From Pectobacterium cacticida (lineage in GTDB: Bacteria > Pseudomonadota > Gammaproteobacteria > Enterobacterales > Enterobacteriaceae), in NCBI RefSeq assembly GCF_036885195.1, contig NZ_CP133656.1:682001-746000 (forward strand): a DNA stretch of 64,000 bases, given 5' to 3'. Positions 8,811 through 18,299 of the stretch are shown piece after piece. Below the pieces are notes generated by a model. It searched no databases, was not told the origin of the DNA, and worked only from the letters and a program-made list of their open reading frames with translations. The stretch's first letter is position 1, and each line of letters starts with the position of its first letter. The position numbers and the translations under genes were made by a program.

Positions 8811-9122
8811 ATGTACGCAGTTTTCCAAAGTGGTGGTAAACAACACCGAGTAAGCGAAGGGCAAACCGTTCGCTTGGAAAAGCTGGACATCGCAACTGGT
8901 GAAGCCGTTGAGTTTGACCAGGTTCTGATGGTTGCCAACGGTGAAGAAATAAAAATCGGCGTTCCTTTCGTCGATGGCGGTAAGATCAAGGCTGAAGTCG
9001 TTGCTCATGGTCGTGGCGAGAAAGTGAAGATCGTCAAGTTCCGTCGCCGTAAACACTACCGTAAGCAAGCAGGTCACCGTCAGTGGTTCACTGATGTGAA
9101 AATTACCGGCATTAGCGCTTAA
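8811..9122 (+). CDS. rplU: 50S ribosomal protein L21
   Basis: Large-subunit protein that binds 23S rRNA. 103 residues from ATG 8811 (MYAVFQSGGKQHRV), identical in length to E. coli. Nine upstream in-frame codons overlap the ribosome-binding AGCGGAG and are not coding. The conserved KIVKFRRRKHYRKQAGHRQ is visible. Followed after 19 bases by rpmA. Confidence 0.98.
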   Translation: MYAVFQSGGKQHRVSEGQTVRLEKLDIATGEAVEFDQVLMVANGEEIKIGVPFVDGGKIKAEVVAHGRGEKVKIVKFRRRKHYRKQAGHRQWFTDVKITGISA

Positions 9123-9141
9123 GATTAGGAGAGCGGATTAA

Positions 9142-9399
9142 ATGGCACACAAGAAAGCTGGCGGTTCAACCCGTAATGGTCGCGATTCTAACGCACAACG
9201 TTTAGGTGTAAAACGTTTCGGCGGTGAGAGTGTACTGGCAGGTAACATCATCGTTCGTCAACGTGGTACCAAATTCCATGCAGGAACTAACGTTGGTTGC
9301 GGGAAAGACCATACTCTGTTCGCTTTGACTGATGGTAAAGTTCAGTTTGAAGTTAAAGGCCCTAAAAATCGTAAATTTATCAGCATCGTTGCTGCGTAA
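9142..9399 (+). CDS. rpmA: 50S ribosomal protein L27
   Basis: Large-subunit protein whose N-terminal tail reaches the peptidyl-transferase centre. 85 residues starting MAHKKAGGSTRNGRDS, the bacterial L27 signature without the cleavable extension of Firmicutes. AGGAGAG precedes the ATG. Followed by an intrinsic terminator. Confidence 0.98.
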   Translation: MAHKKAGGSTRNGRDSNAQRLGVKRFGGESVLAGNIIVRQRGTKFHAGTNVGCGKDHTLFALTDGKVQFEVKGPKNRKFISIVAA

Positions 9400-9427
9400 T
9401 TTTTCGCATTAGGTCTTACAGATTTAG

Positions 9428-9453
9428 GCCCCGCATTCTTTGCGGGGCTTTTT
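9428..9453 (+). terminator. Terminator after rpmA
   Basis: Seven-bp stem GCCCCGC / GCGGGGC with loop ATTCTTT followed by five T. It should reduce read-through into yhbE and obgE. Confidence 0.88.
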
Positions 9454-9487
9454 ACGTTCTGGATCTGAGCCAACCATTTGGATAAGT

Positions 9488-10450
9488 ATGAACACTAAAC
9501 AGCAGACGGGGATCGGGTTTTGTCTGGCGCTGGTTACGGCAGTATGCTGGGGGGCATTACCGATAGCCATGAAACAGGTTCTGATAGTCATGGAACCTTA
9601 TACTGTTGTTTGGTATCGTTTTCTTATTGCGTCCATAGGGCTTGGCATCATTTTGTCTTCTCGTCATAATCTGCCGCCGATACGGATTTTTCGTCATCGT
9701 CGTTGGTGGATTTTGTTACTTGTTGCCACGGCAGGGTTGTTAGGCAATTTTGTTTTCTTTAGTTCGTCTTTACAGTATCTGAGTCCAACGGCGTCCCAGG
9801 TTATTGGGCAACTCTCCCCGGTTGGGATGATGTTCGCCAGTGTGCTTATCTTAAGAGAAAAAATGCGTGGTACACAGGTGATTGGCGCAATTATGCTGAT
9901 CTGTGGCCTGACTATGTTTTTTAACACTAGCCTTGTTGAGATTTTTACCCGCTTGACGGACTACACGCTGGGCGTACTGTTAGGTGTTTGCGCAGCGACG
10001 GTATGGGTAGCTTATGGCGTCGCACAGAAGGTACTATTACGACGTCTAACATCAGCGCAAATTTTGTTCTTACTATATGTACTGTGTGTCATCTTCATAA
10101 CGCCTTTTGCTAAGCCTGATGTTATTTTCCAGCTTAGTGGCTGGCAACTTATATGCCTGCTGTTCTGCGGTGCGAATACATTGATTGGCTATGGCGCGCT
10201 GGCTGAGGCAATGGCGCGTTGGCAGGCGTCGCAGGTAAGCGCTGTCGTTACGCTGACACCGTTGTTTACATTGCTATTTTCCGATTTACTCGCGTTAGCG
10301 TGGCCAGATTTTTTTATCGCTCAGGCGCTGAATTGGATCGGCTATCTAGGGGCTTTTGTCGTTGTTGCCGGCGCGATGTTTTCGGCTATCGGACATCGTT
10401 TATTCCCTGGAAAGAAAGATCTCGTGCCGCCGTTGATGCCGCAAAAGTAG
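9488..10450 (+). CDS. yhbE: EamA/DMT-family inner membrane transporter YhbE
   Basis: 320-residue polytopic membrane protein with about ten hydrophobic segments in two repeated EamA halves; E. coli YhbE has 321 residues and the same position between rpmA and obgE. Start ATG 9488 (MNTKQQTGIGFCLAL) follows the family; the frame extends 16 codons upstream into the terminator. The substrate is unknown; the family exports metabolites, but nothing here fixes which. Confidence 0.9.
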   Translation: MNTKQQTGIGFCLALVTAVCWGALPIAMKQVLIVMEPYTVVWYRFLIASIGLGIILSSRHNLPPIRIFRHRRWWILLLVATAGLLGNFVFFSSSLQYLSPTASQVIGQLSPVGMMFASVLILREKMRGTQVIGAIMLICGLTMFFNTSLVEIFTRLTDYTLGVLLGVCAATVWVAYGVAQKVLLRRLTSAQILFLLYVLCVIFITPFAKPDVIFQLSGWQLICLLFCGANTLIGYGALAEAMARWQASQVSAVVTLTPLFTLLFSDLLALAWPDFFIAQALNWIGYLGAFVVVAGAMFSAIGHRLFPGKKDLVPPLMPQK

Positions 10451-10707
10451 TTGAAAGAAGGCCGATTACATCTAGTTGAGGGTGTGTTTGCTTATTCTGT
10501 AGCGGTGCTTATTTTTAATACAGATGAAATTATGTAGGCAGACAGGTACAATCTACCCACTTTGCCAGGATATGTTCTGGTGCAATATTTTTCTAATGGC
10601 AGGTAGAAGTGCATTACACGCCATAAAATTAAGAAATTACCCAGAAAAACCAATAACAAGCTTAAAACACATAGGTATGCTCTATTGGTTTTTTGCGGAG
10701 AGAATCA

Positions 10708-11880
10708 ATGAAGTTTGTAGATGAAGCCACAATACTTGTTGTGGCGGGCGATGGCGGCAACGGTTGTGTTAGCTTTCGCCGCGAAAAATATATTCCTAAC
10801 GGTGGCCCAGATGGCGGCGACGGTGGCGATGGCGGTGACGTTTACCTGCTGGCTGATGAAAATCTTAATACGCTGATTGATTATCGGTTCGAAAAATCTT
10901 TTCGCGCAGAGCGAGGGCAAAACGGACAAAGCCGCGATTGTACCGGCAAACGTGGTAAAGATATCACGATTAAGGTTCCTGTTGGTACGCGTGTTCTGGA
11001 TCAAGGAACAGGAGAGGTACTCGGCGATATGACGCACCATCAGCAGAGACTGATGGTGGCGAAAGGGGGATGGCATGGTTTAGGCAACTCGCGTTTTAAA
11101 TCATCTGTTAATCGCGCCCCCCGCCAAAAAACGAACGGTACAAAAGGCGAAGAACGTGAGCTGATGTTAGAGTTGCTGTTATTGGCGGATGTGGGGATGC
11201 TTGGCTTGCCTAATGCAGGCAAATCAACTTTTATCCGTGCCGTTTCGGCAGCTAAGCCGAAAGTCGCCGATTATCCGTTTACTACGTTGGTTCCTAGCCT
11301 TGGCGTAGTGCGCATGGATAGCGAGCAGAGCTTTGTTGTGGCAGATATCCCTGGCTTAATTGAAGGCGCTTCTGACGGGGCGGGATTGGGCATTCGCTTT
11401 CTAAAACATCTTGAGCGTTGCCGCGTACTGTTACACTTGGTTGATTTAGCGCCGGTAGATGAGTCTGATCCAGTTGAAAATGCCAAAGTCATTATCAACG
11501 AGTTAGAGCAGTATGGTGCAGGCTTGGCAGAAAAACCACGTTGGCTGGTTTTTAATAAAATAGATTTGATTGATAAGGCTGAGGCGGAAAAACGGGCCAA
11601 AGATATCGCCACCGCACTAGGTTGGGATGACAAGTACTATCTGATTTCTGCTGCCAACCGCGAAGGCATTACCCCACTGTGCTGGGATGTGATGAGCTTC
11701 CTGAAAGCGAACCCGAAAATAACAGCGATGGCTGAAAGTGCGACGGAAAAAGTCGAGTTCATGTGGGATGATTATCATCGCGAACAACTGGCCGAAGTAG
11801 AAAAAGAGGCTGAAGAAGAATGGGATGATGATTGGAACGATGAAGATGATGAAGGCGTTGAAATTATTTATCAAAAATAA
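10708..11880 (+). CDS. obgE: GTPase ObgE/CgtA
   Basis: Essential GTPase involved in late 50S assembly and stringent-response signalling. 390 residues from ATG 10708 (MKFVDEATILV), close to E. coli. The glycine-rich Obg fold covers residues 1-159 (DGGDGGDGGDV). Next comes the G domain, with Walker A GLPNAGKST, switch region YPFTTLVPSLG, DIPGLIEGA and NKID. The C-terminal tail is very acidic (EEEWDDDWNDEDDEG). A GGAGAG ribosome site precedes the ATG. The 257-base gap from yhbE holds no gene. Confidence 0.97.
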   Translation: MKFVDEATILVVAGDGGNGCVSFRREKYIPNGGPDGGDGGDGGDVYLLADENLNTLIDYRFEKSFRAERGQNGQSRDCTGKRGKDITIKVPVGTRVLDQGTGEVLGDMTHHQQRLMVAKGGWHGLGNSRFKSSVNRAPRQKTNGTKGEERELMLELLLLADVGMLGLPNAGKSTFIRAVSAAKPKVADYPFTTLVPSLGVVRMDSEQSFVVADIPGLIEGASDGAGLGIRFLKHLERCRVLLHLVDLAPVDESDPVENAKVIINELEQYGAGLAEKPRWLVFNKIDLIDKAEAEKRAKDIATALGWDDKYYLISAANREGITPLCWDVMSFLKANPKITAMAESATEKVEFMWDDYHREQLAEVEKEAEEEWDDDWNDEDDEGVEIIYQK

Positions 11881-11947
11881 CGCATTTTTCCACTAGTACA
11901 TCTCTTACTGTCGCGGCTTTACCTTAATGGGTAAGGCCGCGTTGTTA

Positions 11948-13381
11948 TTAGTTACTTTGATAAATATCTTTGTAAAGGCGACTTTCAAATCTGACCAGCG
12001 GAACACGGCGTGTGCGCTGATCTTCTGGCGGCACGGCATAGCCAGACAGGAACTGAACGAATGCCATACGCTGACCACTTGCGGTGGTTATGAATCCAGC
12101 CAGATTGTATACGCCTTGTAATGCCCCCGTTTTAGCTGAAACCTTGCCATCGACTCCTGCCTCATGCAAGCCACCCCGATATCGTAATGTGCCGTCGTAA
12201 CCAGAGAGCGGAAGCATCTTAATAAAATTCAACGTATTATCATGCTGCGCGATGTACTGTAATACCTGCATCATCGTTTCCGGCGAAATCAGGTTATGCC
12301 GCGACAGGCCCGAACCATCAACAATAATACTGTTTCCTAAATTTATTCCCGCCTTCTGACGCAAAATTTGACGCACGGCATCTGCACCAGCACGCCATGT
12401 TCCTGGCACATCAAAGCGTTGACGCCCAATGGTTCTAAAGACGGTATCGGCAATCATATTGTCCGATTTTTTAAGCATCACGGTAAGCAGATCATGCAAC
12501 GGCGCTGATTGTGTTTGAGCCAGCACATTACCCACTGAGTTCGGCTGCGTCTGTCGACGAAGGTTACCTCCAATACGGATAGATGCCTGTTGGAGTTCAT
12601 CTTTAACGATAGCACCGGCATAGCTAGCGCCATCTTGGATTGCAAACGCTAGCGGAAGAGGGTCACTACGTTGAGTCAGGCAACCGGTAAGTGTGAAACG
12701 ATTCAACTCTCCGGGAACCACATCCAACTCACAGTACTGTGCATCAGGGGATCCGTTAGCCAGCGTGCGCACTTCGCTGAACATTTGTACTGGGTAATAA
12801 GATGCAACGCGGATAAACGCGTTATCACCAACTTTAGGCGCGCTGTAAAGTGAAATAGAAAAACAGTTACGATCGACAATTGCTGCACCTGGCGGGGCAC
12901 TGAAACACTGCGTCATGTCGTTCCATGGCCAGCCTGGGGCTTTATCGTGGCTGGCAAAAACGGAAGTATCGATTAGCACATCCCCTGATATTTGCTGAAT
13001 CCCTCGTTTTCTTAATTCCTGAACCATATTCCGAATTTGCTGACGTTTTAGGGTAGGATCGCCACTAAATCGTACGATCAGGTTACCGTTTAAAACCCCA
13101 CCGGTGAGGGATCCATGGCTTTCCATTGTGGTGATAAATCGGTAATCTGGGCCTAATTGCAATAATGCAGCTAAAGCGGTTATCACCTTCTGTGTACTGG
13201 CAGGAAGTGCCATTTGCTGGCTATTGAAGGCCGTTGTGGGTGTTGTTGCGCCAACCTTTTGTACCAATAGCGCCAAATTGGCGCCGTCTGGCAAATATTG
13301 ACGATAATCCTCAATAGAAGCTGCCTTGGCATGCAGAACAAAAGCGCAGGCTAATCCGGTAACAATCGATGAAAAACGCAT
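11948..13381 (-). CDS. dacB: D-alanyl-D-alanine carboxypeptidase/endopeptidase PBP4
   Basis: Periplasmic class C penicillin-binding protein that trims and cleaves peptidoglycan cross-links. 477 residues from ATG 13379-13381 (MRFSSIVTGLA), same length as E. coli. Signal peptide about residues 1-20 ending in HAKA. The active-site triad motifs are present: S62-T-Q-K, SDN, and KTG in SAKTGALQG, with the large inserted domain between the first two. Divergent from greA. Fifteen upstream codons are unlikely to be translated, since they precede the signal peptide. Confidence 0.96.
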   Translation of the reverse strand: MRFSSIVTGLACAFVLHAKAASIEDYRQYLPDGANLALLVQKVGATTPTTAFNSQQMALPASTQKVITALAALLQLGPDYRFITTMESHGSLTGGVLNGNLIVRFSGDPTLKRQQIRNMVQELRKRGIQQISGDVLIDTSVFASHDKAPGWPWNDMTQCFSAPPGAAIVDRNCFSISLYSAPKVGDNAFIRVASYYPVQMFSEVRTLANGSPDAQYCELDVVPGELNRFTLTGCLTQRSDPLPLAFAIQDGASYAGAIVKDELQQASIRIGGNLRRQTQPNSVGNVLAQTQSAPLHDLLTVMLKKSDNMIADTVFRTIGRQRFDVPGTWRAGADAVRQILRQKAGINLGNSIIVDGSGLSRHNLISPETMMQVLQYIAQHDNTLNFIKMLPLSGYDGTLRYRGGLHEAGVDGKVSAKTGALQGVYNLAGFITTASGQRMAFVQFLSGYAVPPEDQRTRRVPLVRFESRLYKDIYQSN

Positions 13382-13647
13382 AATCTCAGCTAAAACGGGG
13401 TAACGTGCGGTCATACTACGGCGCAATCAGGTCTAAAGTAAACGATGACCCTCATTGAACTCTGAGGTAAAATGTTCATCAAAATGCGAAACCATTGCCA
13501 GCCCAGATATTTTGTTCCGGGACTGGTTGCTATTGTTTACGTCCTATGAGGATTGGCGCGAAGCAGAGACTTCGTTGCCTTTGATTTTAATGCGTCAGGA
13601 TGACGATTATTTGGATCTTACGGACTTTTCTAGAGGTGTTAGATAAT

Positions 13648-14124
13648 ATGAAACAATTTCCGATGACGTTGCGCGGCGCTGAAAAGCTGCGCGAAGAGCT
13701 TGACTACCTAAAGTCTGTGCGACGACCTCAAATTATTGCGGCCATCGCTGAAGCGCGTGAGCACGGCGATCTAAAAGAAAACGCAGAATATCATGCCGCA
13801 CGGGAACAGCAGGGTTTTTGTGAAGGGCGAATCCAAGACATTGAAGCGAAATTGTCTAACGCACAGGTCATCGATGTTACGAAGATGGCAGCGAATGGAC
13901 GCGTTATTTTCGGCGCGACGGTGACGGTGATGAACCTGGATAGTGAGGAAGAACAAACCTATCGTATTGTTGGTGATGATGAGGCAGATTTTAAACAGAA
14001 TCTGATCTCTGTTAACTCCCCAATTGCACGTGGGTTGATCGGTAAAGAAGAAGATGATGTTGTCGTCATCAGCACACCGGGCGGTGATGTAGAATATGAA
14101 ATTTTGAAGGTAGAATACCTATAA
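13648..14124 (+). CDS. greA: Transcription elongation factor GreA
   Basis: Rescues backtracked RNA polymerase by inserting its coiled coil into the secondary channel and stimulating RNA cleavage. 158 residues from ATG 13648 (MKQFPMTLRGAEKL), as in E. coli. The N-terminal coiled coil carries the tip acidic pair in HGDLKENAEYHAARE, followed by the FKBP-like C-terminal domain. The frame reads 16 codons further upstream, but these do not match the family. Followed by a strong terminator. Confidence 0.97.
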   Translation: MKQFPMTLRGAEKLREELDYLKSVRRPQIIAAIAEAREHGDLKENAEYHAAREQQGFCEGRIQDIEAKLSNAQVIDVTKMAANGRVIFGATVTVMNLDSEEEQTYRIVGDDEADFKQNLISVNSPIARGLIGKEEDDVVVISTPGGDVEYEILKVEYL

Positions 14125-14170
14125 ATTTGCCGTGTTGTTGATTTAAACGGCAAAAATTGTAAAGAAAAGA

Positions 14171-14192
14171 AAAAGGCCGCTTGCGGCCTTTT
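14171..14192 (+). terminator. Terminator after greA
   Basis: AAAAGGCCGC and GCGGCCTTTT form a perfect 10-bp stem with a two-base loop. It is preceded by A-rich and followed by TC-rich sequence, and could also act for the convergent yhbY transcript. Confidence 0.88.
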
Positions 14193-14251
14193 CTCTAATC
14201 AATAGGCATGGCACCTTTCCGTTTAAACCGAGTATCCTGAAACAAAAAGTG

Positions 14252-14545
14252 TTATCGTGGTAACACAATTTTACGCTCTTTAGCTGGACGGTAGAGCACC
14301 AGAGTATGGCCGATAACTTGAACATTCGCAGCGGCCGTTTCGCGGACAATCGCTTCAACAATCAAGGTTTTGGTTTCACGTTCTTCTGTCGCTACCTTTA
14401 TCTTGATCAACTCGTGATGCGACAATGCTTGCTCGATCTCAGCCAGAACACCTTCGGTGAGACCGTTATTGCCTAGCATCACAACCGGTTTTAATGGATG
14501 TGCTAAGCCTTTCAGGTATTGTTTTTGTTTATTACTTAGGTTCAT
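14252..14545 (-). CDS. yhbY: Ribosome assembly RNA-binding protein YhbY (CRM domain)
   Basis: 97 residues, a single CRS1-YhbY (CRM) RNA-binding domain that associates with pre-50S particles. Starts MNLSNKQKQYLKGLAHPLKP and shows the signature GNNGLTEGVLAEIEQAL with a KHH-like motif (HHELIKIKV). Divergent from rlmE, as in E. coli, which fits a shared role in 50S maturation. Confidence 0.95.
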   Translation of the reverse strand: MNLSNKQKQYLKGLAHPLKPVVMLGNNGLTEGVLAEIEQALSHHELIKIKVATEERETKTLIVEAIVRETAAANVQVIGHTLVLYRPAKERKIVLPR

Positions 14546-14688
14546 TGTCTTTTTTACTTAGGTTGGGATTGAAAACAGGCCATTCTACCGTCATCTCAAG
14601 ATTATAACCAATTTGACTGTTTTGATTGGTAATCGGTGAGATGTTTCTCTCGACCATGGGTGCGTTACTGAGAATAGTTGGAAAATTG

Positions 14689-15318
14689 ATGGCGAATAAA
14701 AAGCGTTCTGCAAGCTCCAGTCGCTGGTTGCAGGAACACTTTAGCGATAAATATGTACAGCAGGCTCAGAAAAAAGGGCTGCGCTCTCGTGCTTGGTTTA
14801 AACTTGATGAAATACAACAGAGCGACAAACTGTTTAAAGCTGGGATGACGGTTGTGGATTTAGGTGCCGCGCCCGGTGGTTGGTCGCAATATGTGGTCAC
14901 GCAAATTGGGGGAAGTGGTCGAATCATCGCGTGCGATATTTTACCTATGGATCCCATTGTCGGCGTTGATTTCCTGCAAGGCGATTTTCGTGACGAGCGA
15001 GTTCTCAATACGTTGCTAGAAAGGGTTGGCGATAGCAAAGTTCAGGTGGTGATGTCTGACATGGCACCTAACATGAGTGGTACACCAGCCGTTGATATAC
15101 CGAAGTCGATGTATTTGGTTGAATTGGCGCTTAGTATGTGCCGAGATGTATTAGCACCAGGCGGAAGTTTTCTGGTGAAAGTGTTTCAGGGAGAAGGCTT
15201 TGATGAATACCTACGGGAAATTCGCTCCCTGTTTACGAAAGTGAAAATTCGTAAACCAGACGCCTCACGTGCCCGGTCTCGTGAAGTGTATATTGTAGCG
15301 ACGGGGCGTAAACTGTAG
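14689..15318 (+). CDS. rlmE: 23S rRNA 2'-O-methyltransferase RlmE (FtsJ/RrmJ)
   Basis: Methylates U2552 of 23S rRNA using S-adenosylmethionine. 209 residues from ATG 14689 (MANKKRSASSSRW), exactly the E. coli length. SAM-binding DLGAAPGGWSQ and the catalytic K-D-K-E set are in place (K in SRAWFKLDE, D in MSDMAPNMSG, K in LVKVFQGEG, E in SREVY). Twenty-one upstream in-frame codons are not family-like. Just upstream of ftsH, with which it is normally co-transcribed under heat-shock control. Confidence 0.96.
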   Translation: MANKKRSASSSRWLQEHFSDKYVQQAQKKGLRSRAWFKLDEIQQSDKLFKAGMTVVDLGAAPGGWSQYVVTQIGGSGRIIACDILPMDPIVGVDFLQGDFRDERVLNTLLERVGDSKVQVVMSDMAPNMSGTPAVDIPKSMYLVELALSMCRDVLAPGGSFLVKVFQGEGFDEYLREIRSLFTKVKIRKPDASRARSREVYIVATGRKL

Positions 15319-15365
15319 TACCCTAACGCTGTTTTTTAACACAGTTGTAATATGAGGTTAATCCC

Positions 15366-17327
15366 TTGAGTGACATGGCGAAAAACCTAATTCTCTGGTT
15401 AGTCATCGCGGTTGTGCTGATGTCTGTTTTCCAGAGCTTTGGGCCCAGCGAGTCGAATGGCCGTAGGGTGGATTATTCAACCTTCTTGACTGAAGTTAAT
15501 CAGGATCAGGTTCGTGAAGCGCGTATTAACGGGCGTGAGATCAGTGTTATCAAAAAAGATAGCAACAGATATACAACCTACATCCCTGTCAATGATCCCA
15601 AGCTACTGGATAATCTGCTAACGAAGAATGTAAAAGTCGTTGGTGAGCCACCGGAAGAGCCGAGCCTGTTGGCTTCTATCTTTATTTCCTGGTTCCCTAT
15701 GCTGTTACTGATAGGTGTCTGGATCTTTTTCATGCGCCAAATGCAAGGCGGGGGTGGGAAAGGCGCCATGTCCTTCGGAAAGAGCAAGGCACGCATGTTA
15801 ACGGAAGATCAAATTAAAACGACTTTTGCCGATGTCGCAGGCTGTGATGAAGCGAAGGAAGAAGTCAGTGAATTGGTGGAGTACCTGCGTGAACCCAGTC
15901 GTTTTCAGAAGCTAGGTGGTAAAATTCCAAAGGGTATCCTCATGGTCGGCCCGCCGGGAACAGGTAAAACGTTGCTGGCGAAAGCGATTGCAGGTGAAGC
16001 CAAAGTGCCTTTCTTTACCATCTCTGGTTCTGACTTCGTTGAAATGTTTGTGGGCGTCGGCGCTTCCCGAGTTCGCGACATGTTTGAACAAGCGAAGAAA
16101 GCGGCACCTTGTATTATTTTTATCGATGAAATTGATGCCGTTGGTCGACAACGTGGTGCCGGTTTGGGCGGTGGTCACGACGAACGTGAGCAGACGTTGA
16201 ACCAAATGTTAGTTGAGATGGACGGCTTTGAAGGTAATGAAGGCATTATTGTCATCGCGGCGACTAACCGTCCTGACGTTCTTGACCCTGCGTTACTGCG
16301 TCCAGGTCGTTTTGATCGCCAGGTCGTCGTAGGCCTGCCGGACGTTCGCGGTCGTGAGCAAATACTTAAAGTCCATATGCGTCGTGTGCCGTTATCTCCA
16401 GATGTTGAACCATCCGTCATTGCGCGCGGTACGCCTGGTTTTTCCGGTGCCGATTTGGCCAACCTCGTGAACGAAGCCGCTTTGTTCTCGGCTCGTGGCA
16501 ACAAACGTGTTGTTTCGATGGTCGAATTCGAGAAGGCTAAGGATAAAATCATGATGGGCGCAGAGCGCCGTTCCATGGTAATGACGGAAAAGCAAAAGGA
16601 ATCGACGGCCTATCATGAAGCTGGGCACGCCATTATTGGTCGTCTGGTGCCCGAGCACGATCCTGTTCATAAGGTGACGATTATTCCACGAGGTCGAGCG
16701 TTGGGTGTGACATTTTTCCTGCCAGAAGGGGATGCGATCAGCGCCAGTCGTCAGAAGCTGGAAAGTCAGATATCTACGCTTTATGGTGGTCGGCTAGCCG
16801 AAGAAATTATCTATGGTGCGGAACATGTTTCCACGGGCGCATCTAATGACATAAAAGTTGCAACGTCTATTGCGCGTAACATGGTGACGCAATGGGGTTT
16901 CTCTGAGAAATTAGGTCCGTTGCTCTACGCTGAGGAAGATGGCGAAGTTTTCCTCGGTCGCTCGGTGGCAAAAGCTAAGCATATGTCTGATGAAACGGCA
17001 CGTATCATCGATCAGGAAGTGAAGTCGCTTGTTGAACGCAACTATACGCGTGCGCGGGAATTGCTAATGGCTAATTTGGACATTCTTCATGCAATGAAAG
17101 ATGCGCTGATGAAGTATGAAACCATAGATGCACCGCAGATTGACGATTTAATGGAACGTAAGAAAGAGATTCGTCCGCCTGCAGGGTGGGAAGCCTCGCG
17201 TTCTGACAATGATTCTGGTCACGGCGGCGCGCCCAAAGCCCCTACGTCTACGGATGAATTGCAGACGCCTAAGACGGATAACACGTCATCTGGTAATACA
17301 CCATCCGCGAATACAATGTCTGAATGA
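15366..17327 (+). CDS. ftsH: ATP-dependent membrane zinc metalloprotease FtsH
   Basis: Hexameric inner-membrane AAA protease that degrades sigma-32, LpxC and misassembled membrane proteins. 653 residues from TTG 15366; an ATG three codons later (15375) gives MAKNLILW, the usual E. coli start. The TTG is favoured because GAGG lies 8 bases before it, against 17 for the ATG. Two N-terminal membrane segments (about 10-28 and 100-122) flank a periplasmic domain. Walker A GPPGTGKT, Walker B IIFIDEID, second region of homology, and the zinc motif HEAGH follow. The C-terminal tail is slightly longer and low in complexity. Confidence 0.97.
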   Translation: MSDMAKNLILWLVIAVVLMSVFQSFGPSESNGRRVDYSTFLTEVNQDQVREARINGREISVIKKDSNRYTTYIPVNDPKLLDNLLTKNVKVVGEPPEEPSLLASIFISWFPMLLLIGVWIFFMRQMQGGGGKGAMSFGKSKARMLTEDQIKTTFADVAGCDEAKEEVSELVEYLREPSRFQKLGGKIPKGILMVGPPGTGKTLLAKAIAGEAKVPFFTISGSDFVEMFVGVGASRVRDMFEQAKKAAPCIIFIDEIDAVGRQRGAGLGGGHDEREQTLNQMLVEMDGFEGNEGIIVIAATNRPDVLDPALLRPGRFDRQVVVGLPDVRGREQILKVHMRRVPLSPDVEPSVIARGTPGFSGADLANLVNEAALFSARGNKRVVSMVEFEKAKDKIMMGAERRSMVMTEKQKESTAYHEAGHAIIGRLVPEHDPVHKVTIIPRGRALGVTFFLPEGDAISASRQKLESQISTLYGGRLAEEIIYGAEHVSTGASNDIKVATSIARNMVTQWGFSEKLGPLLYAEEDGEVFLGRSVAKAKHMSDETARIIDQEVKSLVERNYTRARELLMANLDILHAMKDALMKYETIDAPQIDDLMERKKEIRPPAGWEASRSDNDSGHGGAPKAPTSTDELQTPKTDNTSSGNTPSANTMSE

Positions 17328-17370
17328 GTGGATGCTAAGTCAATCATCTACCGACGTTTTTAACAATGAA

Positions 17371-17396
17371 ACCCCAGCTCAGTCTGGGGTTTTTTA
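17371..17396 (+). terminator. Terminator after ftsH
   Basis: Eight-bp stem AACCCCAG / CTGGGGTT, loop CTCAGT, then four more T. It separates rlmE-ftsH from folP-glmM. Confidence 0.9.
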
Positions 17397-17453
17397 CTGA
17401 AAGAGTTTTCAAAGAATTTTCACGCTATATCCACCAGAATGCGGAGGTAAAAC

Positions 17454-18299
17454 ATGCAACTGGTTGCCAGAGACTCAACGCTGGATCTTTCTTGCCCACG
17501 TGTCATGGGTATTCTCAATGTCACGCCAGATTCCTTTTCCGATGGTGGTAAGCACAATAGTCTTGATGCGGCACTACTGCATGCCCAGGAGATGATCGCT
17601 GCTGGCGCTACCTTGATCGACATTGGCGGCGAATCTACGCGCCCTGGGGCGGATGAAGTAAGTACGGAGGAAGAACTTAACCGCGTGATACCAGTGGTAG
17701 AGGCAATTGCTAGGCGTTTTGACGTATGGATCTCCGTTGATACCTCAAAACCGGAAGTCATGATCGCGTCGGCACGGGCAGGAGCGCATCTGATTAATGA
17801 CATCCGCGCTTTGCAAGAGCCGGGCGCACTGGAAGCAGCGGCGGCAACCGGTTTACCTGTATGTCTGATGCATATGCAAGGGATGCCGAGAACCATGCAG
17901 AATAAACCGCATTATGATGATCTGATGCAGGAGATCGGAAACTTCTTTCAGCAGCAGATCGATCGCTGCGTTAGCGCCAATATTCCGAAAAGTAAGCTAT
18001 TACTGGATCCAGGATTTGGATTCGGTAAAAATCTCGCACATAATTATGCACTTCTGGCTCGTCTAAGTGAGTTACATCGTTTCAGATTGCCTCTTTTGGT
18101 TGGTATGTCGAGGAAATCTATGGTTGGGCAACTCCTTAATGTCTCTCCTGCGCAACGTGTTCATGGCAGCGTCGCTTGTGCCGTAATCGCAGCGATGCAG
18201 GGAGCACAGGTTATTCGAGTACACGATGTTAAAGAAACGGCTGATGCCATGCGCATTGTTGAAGCCACGCTTTCTGCGAAGGAACAAATAATAAGATGA
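17454..18299 (+). CDS. folP: Dihydropteroate synthase
   Basis: Condenses p-aminobenzoate with hydroxymethyl-dihydropterin diphosphate in folate synthesis; the sulfonamide target. 281 residues against 282 in E. coli. Signatures MGILNVTPDSFSDGG, GGESTRPG, DPGFGFGKN and GMSRKS are intact. GGAGG lies 6 bases before the ATG. The last four bases (ATGA) overlap the glmM start, so translation is coupled. Confidence 0.97.
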   Translation: MQLVARDSTLDLSCPRVMGILNVTPDSFSDGGKHNSLDAALLHAQEMIAAGATLIDIGGESTRPGADEVSTEEELNRVIPVVEAIARRFDVWISVDTSKPEVMIASARAGAHLINDIRALQEPGALEAAAATGLPVCLMHMQGMPRTMQNKPHYDDLMQEIGNFFQQQIDRCVSANIPKSKLLLDPGFGFGKNLAHNYALLARLSELHRFRLPLLVGMSRKSMVGQLLNVSPAQRVHGSVACAVIAAMQGAQVIRVHDVKETADAMRIVEATLSAKEQIIR